Assembly (NCBI RefSeq): GCF_025947305.1
Contig: NZ_CP110009.1
Location: forward strand, 310,001-374,000
Direction: 5' to 3'
DNA from: Flavobacterium sp. N3904
GTDB taxonomy: Bacteria; Bacteroidota; Bacteroidia; Flavobacteriales; Flavobacteriaceae
Length of the DNA stretch: 64,000 bases
The notes under the pieces are model-generated. The model made no database searches, was not told the DNA's origin, and saw only the letters and a program-made list of their open reading frames with translations. Below are positions 8,267 to 15,098 of the stretch, piece after piece. The first letter of the stretch is position 1. Every line of letters begins with the position of its first letter. A program made the translations under genes and the position numbers.

Positions 8267-8458
8267 ATCTAGTTTATTTAAATTTAAAAAATGAATCGTT
8301 GTAGAATAATACACCTTTTCACTTATTAAATTTACAACTTTATTTTAATCTATCTGCCTACAGTAACTATTATTCTTTTATAAAAAACATAACTGCTTTA
8401 TTTTTTTAAGCGGACTGGCTAAAACAACAATGGTCTACTAAAAACAAAACAATCAATC

Positions 8459-9184
8459 CTAATTTATTTCGCATATTCTTTTTTGATTGTAATCCGAAGC
8501 CAAAGCTGTGATCAAGAACATACACATTGTTTTGTTTTTTGAATTTAAAGTTTTAACAAATTCGGTATCTTCTATGCAATAATACTGAAAACCCTTGACA
8601 AGTTCTTCGGGAATATGTAACGTTTTTGTGTAATATTTATCTCCAAAAAGATATTCCATTTTTTTTAATAGAAACTCTTTCTTTTCAATTTCAACATTCA
8701 TTTTAAGGATATCCCTTTCGCCCGAAACAAAACTAAAAAGTCCTTGAATTCCGCCAGAATTGGAATACAACCTCCGCTCTTGTGGAGTAAATTTAATTTG
8801 TCCTCGCGGAATTATTCCTAAATTTTCTGCGGTAATATTTGCGTATTTATTTATAACAACCTCCTCCAATTCGACAGTATTGAAAGTCAGGTTAACTTCC
8901 ATTATACCCGATTGATATTCGTGTTTGTAAACGTATTTCCGCAAATACTTATAATCTATACTTGAGAAATTCAAAATATCTCCATCTTTTGCCACAATTG
9001 AAAAACATCCGTTTTCATCGGAAACTGCAATCATTTTGTTAGCGCAATTGAAAATACTGATTCCTTCTAGTTTTGTGGTGTCTGAAACTACAGTACCTGT
9101 AATGATTTTTTCAACATTGTTTTGCGCGGCCAAGAACTGATTTTGACCTAAGAAAACAAGCAATATAATTAAATTATTTTTCAC
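8459..9184 (-). CDS. CarboxypepD_reg-like exported protein (paralog 3)
   Basis: A 241-residue protein that starts with GTG (9182-9184): no upstream in-frame ATG fits, and the two neighbouring paralogs start the same way (GTG AAA AAT AAT). The signal peptide is MKNNLIILLVFLGQNQFLAAQ. The following domain (ITGTVVSDTTKLEGISIFN, SDENGCFSIVAKDGDILNFS) is a CarboxypepD_reg-like sandwich. The C-terminal half ends in the family block EELVKGFQYYCIEDTEFVKT and a hydrophobic stretch with KTMCMFLITALAS. It is the last and most divergent of three tandem copies and begins 29 nt after paralog 2. Function unknown. Confidence 0.75.
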   Translation of the reverse strand: MKNNLIILLVFLGQNQFLAAQNNVEKIITGTVVSDTTKLEGISIFNCANKMIAVSDENGCFSIVAKDGDILNFSSIDYKYLRKYVYKHEYQSGIMEVNLTFNTVELEEVVINKYANITAENLGIIPRGQIKFTPQERRLYSNSGGIQGLFSFVSGERDILKMNVEIEKKEFLLKKMEYLFGDKYYTKTLHIPEELVKGFQYYCIEDTEFVKTLNSKNKTMCMFLITALASDYNQKRICEIN

Positions 9185-9213
9185 AAAAATTGGATAAAGG
9201 TTTACGTTTAATA

Positions 9214-9987
9214 CTAATGAATTTCGTCATTAATTTCTCTATTGCTATTATAATTGGACGCCAATCCTGTTATTAAAAACATGCACATAGTCTTATTTTT
9301 AGAATTCAAGGCATTCGCAAAATCGGTATCTTCAACGCAATAATATTGAAAGCCTTTAATTTGTTCTTCGGGAATTTTCAAGGTTTCTATGTAATATTTC
9401 GCATCAAACAATACATCTAATTTCGCCATTAAAAATTCTTTTTTCTCAACTGATACCGCTTTTTTGAGCATTTTAGTTCTACCACTTATCGCGTTCAAAA
9501 TGGGGTCAACGGCCAAAAGACCACCCAATAAACCCAATAAATGAATAGGTTTAAAATCTCCAGCCGTTTGCAATTTTCTTTCAGCTGAAGTTAACTTTAC
9601 CTGATCTCTAGGAATAATTCCAATGTTTTCGGCAGAAATTTCAGGATGTTTATTCACAATTACTTCATTCAATTCAACACTCATTGCTGTCATATTTATA
9701 ACAATACTACCCAAATTGAATTCCTCCTTGTTTATATATTTCCGAAGCGGATCGTAATTTACAGATGAAAAAATCAAAATATCACCCTCTTTTGCCAGAA
9801 TAGAAAAATTCCCATAAGAATCTGAAACTGCACTCCTTTTACTATTTGAATTAGTAATATTTATACCTTCCAACGGAATAAAATTGGAAGTTATTTGCCC
9901 TTTAATCCATTTTTCTGTACTGACTTGTGCCGTCAGCAACTGAGCAAGAAAAAAGAAAAGAAATAAAAAAGTAAAATTATTTTTCAC
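9214..9987 (-). CDS. CarboxypepD_reg-like exported protein (paralog 2)
   Basis: A 257-residue protein from a GTG start at 9985-9987. A longer frame from 10077 exists, but it would overlap the upstream gene by 59 nt and put 30 extra residues ahead of the signal peptide (KNNFTFLFLFFFLAQLLTAQ). Both neighbours use GTG at the same place. The regulatory-like domain (WIKGQITSNFIPLEGINITN, SDSYGNFSILAKEGD) is nearly identical to paralog 1. The middle (about residues 125-165) differs strongly from paralog 1, with a Gly/Leu-rich hydrophobic insert. The C-terminal block QIKGFQYYCVEDTDF is shared by all three. Function unknown. Confidence 0.75.
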   Translation of the reverse strand: MKNNFTFLFLFFFLAQLLTAQVSTEKWIKGQITSNFIPLEGINITNSNSKRSAVSDSYGNFSILAKEGDILIFSSVNYDPLRKYINKEEFNLGSIVINMTAMSVELNEVIVNKHPEISAENIGIIPRDQVKLTSAERKLQTAGDFKPIHLLGLLGGLLAVDPILNAISGRTKMLKKAVSVEKKEFLMAKLDVLFDAKYYIETLKIPEEQIKGFQYYCVEDTDFANALNSKNKTMCMFLITGLASNYNSNREINDEIH

Positions 9988-10018
9988 AAACAATGGATTG
10001 GATTTATAATTTCTAAAG

Positions 10019-10750
10019 CTATTTGTCATTTTGATCGGATGCTCTATTCTTATTGTAATTTGACGCCAGTCCAACAATCAAAAACATAGACATTGTCTTG
10101 TTTTTAGAATTCAAAGCATTCTCAAAATCTAAATCTTCAACACAATAATACTGAAAACCTTTAATCTGTTCTTCAGGTATTTTTAGGGCATCTATGTAAT
10201 ACTTATCCTCAAAAAGAAATTCTAGCTTGTGCATTAAAATTTCTTTTTTTTCGACAATTATATTCTTTTTTAGATTTTCCAACTCACCAGTTAATGCATT
10301 TATAACGCCAACAATTCCTCCAGAACCCGCATTAAGTTTTCGTTCTGCAGGTGTCAATTTTACTTGACCTTTGGAAATTAATCCCATGTTTTCTGCTGAA
10401 ATTTCAGGATGTTTATTAATAATGACTTCACTCAATTCAACGCTCATTGCTGTCATATTTATAACAATACTACCTAAATTGAATTCCTGTTTGTTTATAT
10501 ATTTTCGAAGCGGATCGTAATTTACAATAGAGAAATTCAAAATATCTCCTTCTTTCGCTAGAACAGAAAAATTCCCATACGAATCTGAAACAGCACTCCT
10601 TTTACTATTTGAATTAGTAATATTTACAGCTTCCAACGGAATAAAATTGGAAGTTATTTGCCCTTTAATCCATTTTTCTGTACTGACTTGTGCCGTCACT
10701 AACTGACTAAGTAAAATGAAAATAAATAAAAAGGTAAAATTATTTTTCAC
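10019..10750 (-). CDS. CarboxypepD_reg-like exported protein (paralog 1)
   Basis: A 243-residue protein starting with GTG (10748-10750), with signal peptide MKNNFTFLFIFILLSQLVTAQ. The first 110 residues are almost the same as paralog 2 (for example ITSNFIPLEAVNITNSNSK and the SVELSEVIINKHPEISAEN region), at the DNA level too, which points to a recent tandem duplication. The central part diverges, and the C-terminal QIKGFQYYCVEDLDFENALN block is again conserved. It is first of the three, 42 nt downstream of a small exported protein gene. No enzyme motif is visible. Role unknown, probably periplasmic or surface. Confidence 0.75.
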   Translation of the reverse strand: MKNNFTFLFIFILLSQLVTAQVSTEKWIKGQITSNFIPLEAVNITNSNSKRSAVSDSYGNFSVLAKEGDILNFSIVNYDPLRKYINKQEFNLGSIVINMTAMSVELSEVIINKHPEISAENMGLISKGQVKLTPAERKLNAGSGGIVGVINALTGELENLKKNIIVEKKEILMHKLEFLFEDKYYIDALKIPEEQIKGFQYYCVEDLDFENALNSKNKTMSMFLIVGLASNYNKNRASDQNDK

Positions 10751-10768
10751 AAATGAATTGATTATTTA

Positions 10769-10796
10769 AAAATGATTTCTTTTTTGAAATCATTAA
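10769..10796 (-). terminator. Weak hairpin after the small exported protein gene
   Basis: AATGATTTC (10771-10779) pairs with GAAATCATT (10786-10794) across a 6-base loop. The stem overlaps the stop codon of the gene at 10793-10987. On the minus strand it is followed by only three T, so it may attenuate rather than stop transcription into paralog 1. Confidence 0.45.
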
Positions 10797-10987
10797 TTAT
10801 TATTTTTCAAGGCACTCAAAGGCTGCTGCACCTTTGTTTGCTCCTTTTTTATTGACTTTGTGTCTTGAATTTCTATGCCATTTTTATTAGCCAAACCTTC
10901 ATTTGAAGACTCTTTCGGAACGAATTGAAAAGCCGTAAATACTAAAAATTGAATTAAACAAAGTATAATTTTAGTCATAGTTTTCAT
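10793..10987 (-). CDS. Small exported protein, hypothetical
   Basis: A 64-residue protein starting MKTMTKIILCLIQFLVFTAF, a signal peptide or single membrane anchor, followed by a short polar tail rich in Lys, Gln, Asn and Ser. No family recognised. It is the first gene before the three tandem CarboxypepD_reg-like paralogs and is divergent from the peptidase E gene. Upstream, TACTTTTA (about 10997-11004, minus strand) is one base off the -7 consensus. The reading frame and signal peptide make it a plausible real gene. Confidence 0.55.
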   Translation of the reverse strand: MKTMTKIILCLIQFLVFTAFQFVPKESSNEGLANKNGIEIQDTKSIKKEQTKVQQPLSALKNNN

Positions 10988-11126
10988 TTATAGAATGTAA
11001 AAGTATTCCAATCCCATCCAAATTAATTACTAATGGTTTGGTAAAAGTTTGTTAATTAAAACCATTGTTTCAACACTCCAAAAAAAATTCATTTTATACC
11101 TTTACAAAATCTTATCAAGACAAAAA

Positions 11127-11834
11127 ATGAAAAATTGCATCATCGCCAGTACCTCAACGCTTCACGAAGGAGGCTATCTAGACTATTTATTGCCAGAATT
11201 GCGTTTGCATTTTAAAGATTGCCAAACGCTGCTTTTTATTCCATTTGCAAGACCAAGCGGCATGACGCATGAGGACTATACCGCAAAAGTTGCTTTGGCT
11301 TTTGCCAAAATAAATATCGCAGTACTAGGAATTCACGAATTTGAAAATCCGACAGAAGCCATACAAAATGCAGAAGGGATTTTTACCGGTGGGGGAAATA
11401 CTTTTTTACTGGTCTCTCAATTGTACAAGTTCAACCTTATGACGATACTGGCTGACACAATCAAAGCAGGAACTCCCTATTTGGGATGCAGTGCAGGAAG
11501 CAATATTTGCGGATTGACAATGCAAACGACAAATGACATGCCAATAGTTTATCCTCCCAGTTTTCAAACCTTGGGAATAATACCATTTAATTTGAATCCG
11601 CATTACTTGGATCCAGACATTAACTCTCAACACATGGGAGAAACCAGAGAAACAAGGATCAAAGAATTTCATGCATTTAATTCATTACCCGTTTTGGGGC
11701 TACGCGAAGGAAGTTGGCTTGAAGTTAAAGGAAATAAAATTATTTTAAAAGGAAATTTGCAAGCACGCCTTTTCAGACAAAACCAATTACCCGAAGAACT
11801 AGAAACAGGAAGTGATTTGAGTTTTTTAAATTAA
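11127..11834 (+). CDS. pepE: Dipeptidase E (peptidase E, family S51)
   Basis: A 235-residue cytoplasmic dipeptidase that cleaves N-terminal aspartyl dipeptides. I take the ATG at 11127: the protein then begins MKNCIIASTSTLHEGG like other PepE proteins and matches the usual length of about 230. A longer frame from 11049 adds 26 unsupported residues. The nucleophile Ser is in LGCSAGSN, preceded by the family's GGGNTFLL segment, and the likely catalytic His is in NPHYLDPD. No signal peptide. It stands alone, divergent from the small exported protein gene, followed by a hairpin element. Confidence 0.9.
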   Translation: MKNCIIASTSTLHEGGYLDYLLPELRLHFKDCQTLLFIPFARPSGMTHEDYTAKVALAFAKINIAVLGIHEFENPTEAIQNAEGIFTGGGNTFLLVSQLYKFNLMTILADTIKAGTPYLGCSAGSNICGLTMQTTNDMPIVYPPSFQTLGIIPFNLNPHYLDPDINSQHMGETRETRIKEFHAFNSLPVLGLREGSWLEVKGNKIILKGNLQARLFRQNQLPEELETGSDLSFLN

Positions 11835-11852
11835 AACTCACATTAAAAAAAT

Positions 11853-11922
11853 AAACCATTAAGATATTAAGAATAATTAAGCTTTAAAAAACTCTTAATG
11901 TATCTCAATATCTTAATGGTTT
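11853..11922. repeat. Intergenic hairpin element (TTAAGCTTTAAAAA family), second copy
   Basis: A perfect 16-bp inverted repeat, AAACCATTAAGATATT (11853-11868) with AATATCTTAATGGTTT (11907-11922). An inner pair ATTAAG...CTTAAT (11876-11899) has a loop almost identical to the element at 4623-4676. It follows pepE and probably ends its transcript. Confidence 0.7.
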
Positions 11923-11941
11923 AAAAAATAAATTTTTAGAT

Positions 11942-11973
11942 AAAAAAAAACCTCAAACTTACATTTGAGGTTT

Positions 11974-11974
<1 letters not shown>
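11942..11974 (-). terminator. Terminator of the tRNA-Gly pair
   Basis: CCTCAAA and TTTGAGG pair around CTTACA. On the minus strand the stem is followed by a run of nine T. It lies directly beyond the 3' end of the second-transcribed tRNA gene. Confidence 0.8.
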
Positions 11975-12049
<75 letters not shown>

Positions 12050-12101
12050 ATTAATCATTAAAATTTTACCCTTTTTAAACCAAAAATAAATTTGATTTTA
12101 G

Positions 12102-12174
<73 letters not shown>

Positions 12175-12186
12175 ATTACTGAGGGG

Positions 12187-12219
12187 CAAAGATAATTAAT
12201 AAAAATAGTTATTTGCAAA
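12187..12219 (-). promoter_or_regulatory. Promoter of the tRNA-Gly pair
   Basis: On the minus strand, TTTG (12216-12219) is followed by a 21-bp spacer and TATCTTTG (12187-12194): both boxes of the Bacteroidota vegetative promoter. The -7 box ends 13 nt before the first tRNA base. Confidence 0.85.
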
Positions 12220-12437
12220 TTTTTTTTGAAAAATAAATCCACGTTAACCTTTGCTTTTTACAACCATTTTAAAACTAAATTGTTATACATTTATTTTTTC
12301 TCATTTCATTTTCAAAACATCAAAAAAACAAGCGTTTTAGGCACTTATTATGTTAGACATTCTATCTTAAGTAAGGGAAAACCAATCTAAAGTTAGCAAT
12401 TTGATCGAGACAATTTACCATCAACACATTATTTTGA

Positions 12438-12626
12438 TTGTTTAAAAAAAATGAAAGAGTAGGAATTATATTGATACTCAAAAATAATAACAGCATCTTT
12501 GTAAACAAAAAGCAATATCAAATTTTGGAAGAAAGCCTTAGTTCAATGTCAAAACAAAAATATCAAAAAGGTATTTGGTTCGAAATCGAAGGTGTTGGAG
12601 AATATGATTTAATGTTTAAAAAATAA
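12438..12626 (+). CDS. Small hypothetical protein upstream of L,D-transpeptidase
   Basis: A 62-residue frame opening with TTG (12438-12440). An in-frame TGA lies directly before it and there is no ATG near the 5' end. The product (MFKKNERVGIILILKNN..., ending VGEYDLMFKK) is basic, without signal peptide or known domain. Its stop is 2 nt before the ATG of the L,D-transpeptidase gene, suggesting translational coupling. The unusual start makes the N-terminus uncertain. It could also be a remnant of a longer gene. Confidence 0.4.
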   Translation: MFKKNERVGIILILKNNNSIFVNKKQYQILEESLSSMSKQKYQKGIWFEIEGVGEYDLMFKK

Positions 12627-12628
12627 AA

Positions 12629-14200
12629 ATGAATAAACTCTACTTATATATATTTTTTATAGTTCTGATCGGTTGTAAAAAAGAGTCTACAATTGACTCG
12701 TTAATAAATTCTAAAAGCTCAGAAAAAGAAGGGTCAATTCTCGACATAGACACTCTTTCATTAGCTCCATTCAAAAGCAAACCACTGGCTGATTTTTATG
12801 ATTCCAACGACAATAAAACCGTTTGGCAATTAGAAAAATATAGAAAAACAGTCCTGAAATATCTTAAAAATTGCGAAACCGAAGGATTAAATCCGTTAGA
12901 TTACAATACTCCGAAGCTACTGGAATTCGAAAAAAAATTTTCCGAATTAGATGAAAACCAGCAAATAAATTATGATTTATTGCTTACTTATAATTTTCAA
13001 AAATACCTTACCCATCTTCATAACGGAAAACTCAATCCTCGAAAATTATATATCAATTGGGATTTACATATTCCTGATTTCAACACAAATGAGGTCATAA
13101 ACCAGGCCTTAGATGACGATTCTTTTGATGAAGAAATAGAAAAATGTCAACCCATAGCTTTGACTTATAAAAAATTAATTAAAGCGTTACAGCTCATCAA
13201 TGAATTTCCTAAAGATACATTAATGAAAATCGTTAGTGAAGAAAAAATAAAGCCAAACGATACTAATAAAGCCATTATTAACATCAAAAAGCGATTGCTG
13301 TTTTGGAACGATTTAAAAACCAAAGACAGCATCACTTCCTATTATGACGAACAAACTGTTGAAGCGGTCAAGAGATTTCAAACGCGTCATGGATTGACAT
13401 CTGATGGCATTATTGGGAAAAGCACAATTTCTGCACTTAATTTTACCAAAGAAGACCGAAAACACCAGATCATTGCCAATCTGGAGCGTTGGAGATGGTT
13501 TGCAAAGTCATTTGCAGAGAATTATATTCTTATTAATATTCCAAATTACAGTTTGAATGTAGTCGAAAATCAGGCTATTACCATGACAAAAAGGATAGTT
13601 GTAGGGAAGATCAAAAGGAGAACACCCATATTGACTTCTTCATTGCAAACAGTAGTCTTCAACCCAACATGGACAGTCCCTCCGACAATTTTAAAAGAAG
13701 ACATTATTCCTGAATTGACAAAAAACCGGGATTTCTTAAAAAATAAAAGCATTGCGATTTTTGACAATAAAAACAATGAAGTTGACCCCAAAGATTGGAA
13801 TGAAAAAAAACCAAATGGTTACAGATACGTACAAAAGCCAGGCTATTATAACTCTTTGGGAGTTGTAAAAATAACTTTTCCTAATACTCATAGCGTCTAT
13901 TTACACGACACTAATCATCGAAATTTATTTGAGAGAAATAATAGATCTTTGAGTTCAGGTTGCGTTCGGATAGAAAATCCATTGGAATTTGCTCAACTCT
14001 TATTAAACGACCCAATACAGTATTCGAGAGAAAAAATAGATTCAATTGTAGCAACTAAAAAAACAATCTTTCTGGGAATAAAGAAACATTTTGCAATCTA
14101 CCAATGGTATTGGACTGCTTGGAGCGAAAATGACGAGTTAATTTTCAGAGACGACATTTATAATCTTGATGCCGATTTGTATGCAAAACTAAGAGATTAG
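12629..14200 (+). CDS. L,D-transpeptidase (YcbB/LdtD type), lipoprotein
   Basis: A 523-residue peptidoglycan crosslinking enzyme. The N-terminus MNKLYLYIFFIVLIGCKKES has a lipobox with Cys at 16, so it is probably anchored as a lipoprotein. An all-alpha region (about 60-200) precedes a peptidoglycan-binding domain (about 215-272, EAVKRFQTRHGLTSDGIIG). The YkuD catalytic domain (about 300-460) contains His426 (YLHDTNH) and the nucleophile Cys445 in SSGCVR. This is the domain order of E. coli YcbB. It would make 3-3 crosslinks or attach proteins to the wall. It converges with a second L,D-transpeptidase-type gene, with 12 nt overlap at the 3' ends. Confidence 0.9.
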   Translation: MNKLYLYIFFIVLIGCKKESTIDSLINSKSSEKEGSILDIDTLSLAPFKSKPLADFYDSNDNKTVWQLEKYRKTVLKYLKNCETEGLNPLDYNTPKLLEFEKKFSELDENQQINYDLLLTYNFQKYLTHLHNGKLNPRKLYINWDLHIPDFNTNEVINQALDDDSFDEEIEKCQPIALTYKKLIKALQLINEFPKDTLMKIVSEEKIKPNDTNKAIINIKKRLLFWNDLKTKDSITSYYDEQTVEAVKRFQTRHGLTSDGIIGKSTISALNFTKEDRKHQIIANLERWRWFAKSFAENYILINIPNYSLNVVENQAITMTKRIVVGKIKRRTPILTSSLQTVVFNPTWTVPPTILKEDIIPELTKNRDFLKNKSIAIFDNKNNEVDPKDWNEKKPNGYRYVQKPGYYNSLGVVKITFPNTHSVYLHDTNHRNLFERNNRSLSSGCVRIENPLEFAQLLLNDPIQYSREKIDSIVATKKTIFLGIKKHFAIYQWYWTAWSENDELIFRDDIYNLDADLYAKLRD

Positions 14201-14911
14201 TTTTTCTTCTTTAGCTTTGTTTATAGATGGATGATAAATATACAAACATGATTTGTCTTTTATTACAGAAATAATTTCGGCTGCCAATTCTACTGGTACT
14301 GCAGGACATCCCTGACTTCTTCCCAATCTTTTGTTTCCTTTAATAAAAGAATCTGAAACATAATTTGCACCGTGAATTACAACCGCTCTCTCGCGTGCAT
14401 GATCATTCAATCCCTTTTCTAAACCATCTAGCTTAAGTGAAAGTCCATGTTTTCCATTATAAACTTCGGCAGTCGCATAAAACCCTAAACTGCTTTTGAA
14501 CGATTCGGGAGAATTGGAAAAACTATTTGCAAATTCTTCGCCAGTATTTCTGCCGTGCGCAACTAGTGATTGAAATAAAACTACATTTTTGGATAAATCA
14601 ATAACCCAAAGTCTTTTTGTATTAGAAGATAAACTAAAGTCAACCAATGTAAGAATGTCTTTCTTGATTAATCCTTTTTCTTTTAAGATATAGAATCCTT
14701 TCAAAGCTTCAGTAAAACTCTCCAATTTTGGCAGTTCAAACTGATTGGCTTGCAATGTATTGTAAACCATTTCGACTTTGGCGTCAAAACTGGATTTAAC
14801 AACTGCTGCGATTCTCTTAGTAGGAATTAATTTTGAGGAATTTATTACTTTTTCACTAGAAGTAAATGAAAAAAACATAAAAACCGACGCAAGAATTGAC
14901 TTATAAATCAT
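14189..14911 (-). CDS. Murein L,D-transpeptidase catalytic-domain protein (YkuD_2 type), exported
   Basis: 240 residues from the ATG at 14911. The longer frame to 14968 would begin upstream of the -7 box at 14947-14954, so the shorter start is right. The N-terminus MIYKSILASVFMFFSFTSSE is a signal peptide. The C-terminal half has the catalytic pattern of this subfamily: His in VVIHGANYV and Cys in RSQGCPAVP, shortly after KRLGRSQ. These periplasmic proteins are related to YkuD transpeptidases, and the exact reaction is not established for most. It converges with and overlaps by 12 nt the LdtD-type gene, giving two wall enzymes in one place. Confidence 0.85.
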   Translation of the reverse strand: MIYKSILASVFMFFSFTSSEKVINSSKLIPTKRIAAVVKSSFDAKVEMVYNTLQANQFELPKLESFTEALKGFYILKEKGLIKKDILTLVDFSLSSNTKRLWVIDLSKNVVLFQSLVAHGRNTGEEFANSFSNSPESFKSSLGFYATAEVYNGKHGLSLKLDGLEKGLNDHARERAVVIHGANYVSDSFIKGNKRLGRSQGCPAVPVELAAEIISVIKDKSCLYIYHPSINKAKEEKLIS

Positions 14912-14946
14912 TGAAAATCTTTTAGTTATACATCTTTTGGGGAGAA

Positions 14947-14954
14947 CAAAAGTA
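14947..14954 (-). promoter_or_regulatory. -7 promoter box of the YkuD_2-type gene
   Basis: TACTTTTG on the minus strand matches TAnnTTTG and lies 35 nt upstream of the ATG at 14911, which decides that start over the longer frame. Confidence 0.55.
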
Positions 14955-15025
14955 CAAATAAAAAACACTTATCAAAACAAAAACGCATTTTATCGGTAAA
15001 ATTTAACACTTAATCGATTTTAAAA

Positions 15026-15057
15026 TTTGCATTATATTATTGCAAAACATATATTTG
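15026..15057 (+). promoter_or_regulatory. Promoter of the first DUF5916 gene
   Basis: TTTG (15026-15029), a 20-bp spacer, then a perfect TATATTTG (15050-15057). It ends 41 nt before the ATG at 15099 and rules out the longer in-frame start at 15027. Confidence 0.85.
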
Positions 15058-15098
15058 TAATACAATATATCATTTTTTTGTACAAAAACATACTTTTT

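Noticed and set aside
9988..10077. Longer N-terminus for paralog 2
   Set aside because: It would overlap the upstream paralog and precede a good signal peptide; both neighbours use GTG at the equivalent place.
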